A DNA stretch of 64,000 bases, taken from positions 1,116,001 to 1,180,000 of the forward strand of contig NZ_OY782770.1 of NCBI RefSeq assembly GCF_963678245.1, read 5' to 3'. The notes below the pieces were generated by a model that saw only the letters and a list, made by a program, of their open reading frames with translations, was not told the origin of the DNA and ran no database searches. Shown here in pieces: positions 62,571 to 64,000 of the stretch. Made by a program: the position numbers and the translations under genes. Numbering within the stretch: the stretch's first letter is position 1; each line of letters opens with the position of its first letter. The stretch is from an uncultured Sunxiuqinia sp. Its GTDB lineage: Bacteria > Bacteroidota > Bacteroidia > Bacteroidales > Prolixibacteraceae.

Positions 62571-63782
62571 CTATTTTTCGGCAAGCATCCGTACCATGCC
62601 CAATTCCAATCCGGTCAGTTCGGCCAAACCTTTTAAACGGCCAATTAACGGGTATCCAGGGTTAGCATCGTTCTCATAGTCAGTCAACATTTTGATACCA
62701 TGATCCGGACGAACCGGAATTCGAATATCTTCTCGGCCCCTCTCTTTTCTAGAGTGCTGTTCTTCCAATAGCGCTTTCATTATCGGAAAAAGATCAACAT
62801 CACCTTCAATATGCCCTGATTCGTGAAAGCAGCCATCCGGTAAAAATACATTGTTGCGCAGGTGGGCAAAATGAATGCGCGAACCGAGTTTTTTCACAAT
62901 CCCGGGCAAATCATTTCCTCGATTCACCGATAACGATCCCGTACAAAAGGTAAGTCCGTTTGAAATCGAATCAACCTGATCACAAATCCATTCCAAATCA
63001 TCTTGCGTACTCACAATCCGTGGAAGTCCCAATACCGAGAATGGCGGATCATCCGGATGAACGCACAGCTTCACCCCTGCCCCTTCGGCCACCGGAATAA
63101 CATCCCTCAAGAACAAGGATAGATGCTCCCGCAATCGGGTATGATTAATTTCTTTGTAGTGATCAATTAAATCGAGAAAAGTCTGTTTGAAATCCAGAGC
63201 CGAGCTGTCAACGGTACCATTGATGAAACCCTGCGTAACGACAATAATATTGTAAGCAAGTTTTTCTTTTTCTTCATCGCTCATTTGCTGGGCTTTTTGT
63301 GCTGCTTTCTTTACAATCTCCGGAGGGTAATCCTTTTCTGCTCCTTCCCGATTCAAGATAAAAACATCGAAAGCCACAAAAGTTGGAAAGTCGAAAAACA
63401 TAACTTCTCCCCCACTTTTCAATTTGTAATGCAAGTCGGTACGAGCCCAATCCAACACAGGCATAAAATTATAGCAAATTCGATCAATGCCACACTCTCC
63501 AAGGTTGCGAATCGATTGCTTGTAATTCTCAATCAGCCGGGGATAATCAGCATTGTGCGTTTTTATTCCTTCGGAAACCGGCAAACTCTCCACCACTGAC
63601 CAACGCATACCAAAATGTTCAATTTGGTCTTTTACCTTTCGAATCTCCTCAACAGGCCAAACTTCCCCATTCGGGATATGATGCAAAGCGGTTACCACCC
63701 CTTCGATACCCATTTGCTTCAGATCAGCAAGGCTCACCCGATCTTTATCTCCAAACCAACGCCACGTTTTCTCAAGCCCCAT
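62571..63782 (-). CDS. uxuA: Mannonate dehydratase
   Basis: A 403-residue enzyme converting D-mannonate to 2-keto-3-deoxy-D-gluconate in glucuronate breakdown. TIM-barrel motifs: EKTWRWFGDKDRVSLADLKQ, GVVTALHHIPNGEVWP, WSVVESLPVSEGIK, CYNFMPVLDWARTDL, KLCVHPDDPPFSVLGLPRI with metal His and Asp, LTFCTGSLSVNRGNDLP, HFAHLRNN and RPDHG. Length fits UxuA. 17 bp downstream of an SDR gene that is probably the oxidoreductase making mannonate; the two form the hexuronate arm. Confidence 0.96.
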   Translation of the reverse strand: MGLEKTWRWFGDKDRVSLADLKQMGIEGVVTALHHIPNGEVWPVEEIRKVKDQIEHFGMRWSVVESLPVSEGIKTHNADYPRLIENYKQSIRNLGECGIDRICYNFMPVLDWARTDLHYKLKSGGEVMFFDFPTFVAFDVFILNREGAEKDYPPEIVKKAAQKAQQMSDEEKEKLAYNIIVVTQGFINGTVDSSALDFKQTFLDLIDHYKEINHTRLREHLSLFLRDVIPVAEGAGVKLCVHPDDPPFSVLGLPRIVSTQDDLEWICDQVDSISNGLTFCTGSLSVNRGNDLPGIVKKLGSRIHFAHLRNNVFLPDGCFHESGHIEGDVDLFPIMKALLEEQHSRKERGREDIRIPVRPDHGIKMLTDYENDANPGYPLIGRLKGLAELTGLELGMVRMLAEK

Positions 63783-63799
63783 AACTTACCTTTAAATAG

Positions 63800-64000
63800 C
63801 TAAACACCGCTGAACGCACTAAAACCGCCATCAACCGGGATAATTGTTCCGGTAATGAAACTTGCGGCATCGGAGCATAGAAATTGAACAATGCCGTTTA
63901 ATTCGTTAATGTCACCAAAGCGTTTCATCGGGGTGCGAGCCAATACTTTTTTGCTTCGTTCGGTGTAGCTGCCATCCGGGTTGATCAATACCGCACGATT
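63800..64000 (-). CDS. SDR oxidoreductase, C-terminal part, probable fructuronate reductase
   Basis: Only the last 66 or so codons are in the window; the gene continues beyond 64000. Visible: NRAVLINPDGSYTERSKKVL, ARTPMKRFGDINELNGIVQF, LCSDAASFITGTIIPVDGGFS, typical of the classical SDR C-terminus. It precedes uxuA by 17 bp. In Bacteroidota, SDR-type D-mannonate oxidoreductases (in place of UxuB) commonly sit next to uxuA, so fructuronate reduction is the likely job, by context. Confidence 0.75.
   Translation of the reverse strand, partial: NRAVLINPDGSYTERSKKVLARTPMKRFGDINELNGIVQFLCSDAASFITGTIIPVDGGFSAFSGV

Overview
The window looks like chromosome of a member of the Bacteroidota, most likely a marine or sediment Marinilabiliales/Prolixibacteraceae-type organism. 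This rests on DUF1080, DUF1573 and DUF4369-TlpA proteins, a FecR anti-sigma factor, an RprX/RprY-like two-component pair, the coaX / outer-membrane protein / TPR / lptC / CNNM / PpiD gene order, and promoter boxes of the TAnnTTTG type. The genus is an inference.

The left part (1 to about 26.4 kb) is accessory DNA. Almost all of its genes lie on the minus strand and are separated by long imperfect palindromes of about 110-137 bp (4223-4353, 13111-13246, 17582-17713, 21076-21213, 23255-23389, 25296-25430, 26212-26321). In each, the gene-proximal end reads roughly TNGCNAACA and the distal end CCGTTAGC; the arms differ in sequence between copies but still pair. Gene-plus-palindrome units of this kind resemble integron cassettes with attC sites. 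The last palindrome overlaps the stop codon of a decayed tyrosine recombinase that keeps its catalytic IYTH motif (26311-26403). No intact integrase is present, so the array would be CALIN-like or orphaned. Cassette contents include two unknown membrane proteins, an ECF sigma / FecR / secreted-protein unit, an SDR-AraC pair (intact at 17.7-19.6 kb and a decayed paralogue at 0.3-1.6 kb), and an outer-membrane barrel plus Kelch lipoprotein. Two copies of one 1308-bp IS3-family element lie 3 and 6 bp from two of the palindromes.

Inside this part sits a pectin locus (5.5-12.8 kb): two DUF1593 nucleoside-hydrolase-like proteins flank a PL1 pectate lyase, all downstream of a broken GH28 polygalacturonase-like gene. 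It is divergently transcribed from a membrane-anchored winged-helix regulator, and the shared promoter region has direct repeats about 21 bp apart. Next to the locus, a strictly 21-bp-phased array of eight units (5311-5475) precedes a frameshifted unknown gene. A GT4 glycosyltransferase convergent with a GH130 phosphorylase lies at 13.7-17.4 kb.

From about 26.8 kb the window becomes ordinary core genome: CorA; transketolase and transaldolase; lipoamide dehydrogenase; TlpA/DUF4369 with MeaB; DUF1573; a histidine kinase and response regulator; phosphofructokinase; DUF1080; a racemase-like protein with DlgD; a three-gene RND efflux operon; nadB-nadC-coaX continuing into an envelope-biogenesis cluster ending in a PpiD-like chaperone. 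The right end carries a DUF1801 protein, another DUF1080 protein, a broken aldo/keto reductase, a YpsA-like protein, and uxuA with an SDR that leaves the window. UxuA and DlgD fit hexuronate use, in line with the pectin locus. Four genes are frameshifted; raw reads would tell true decay from assembly error.
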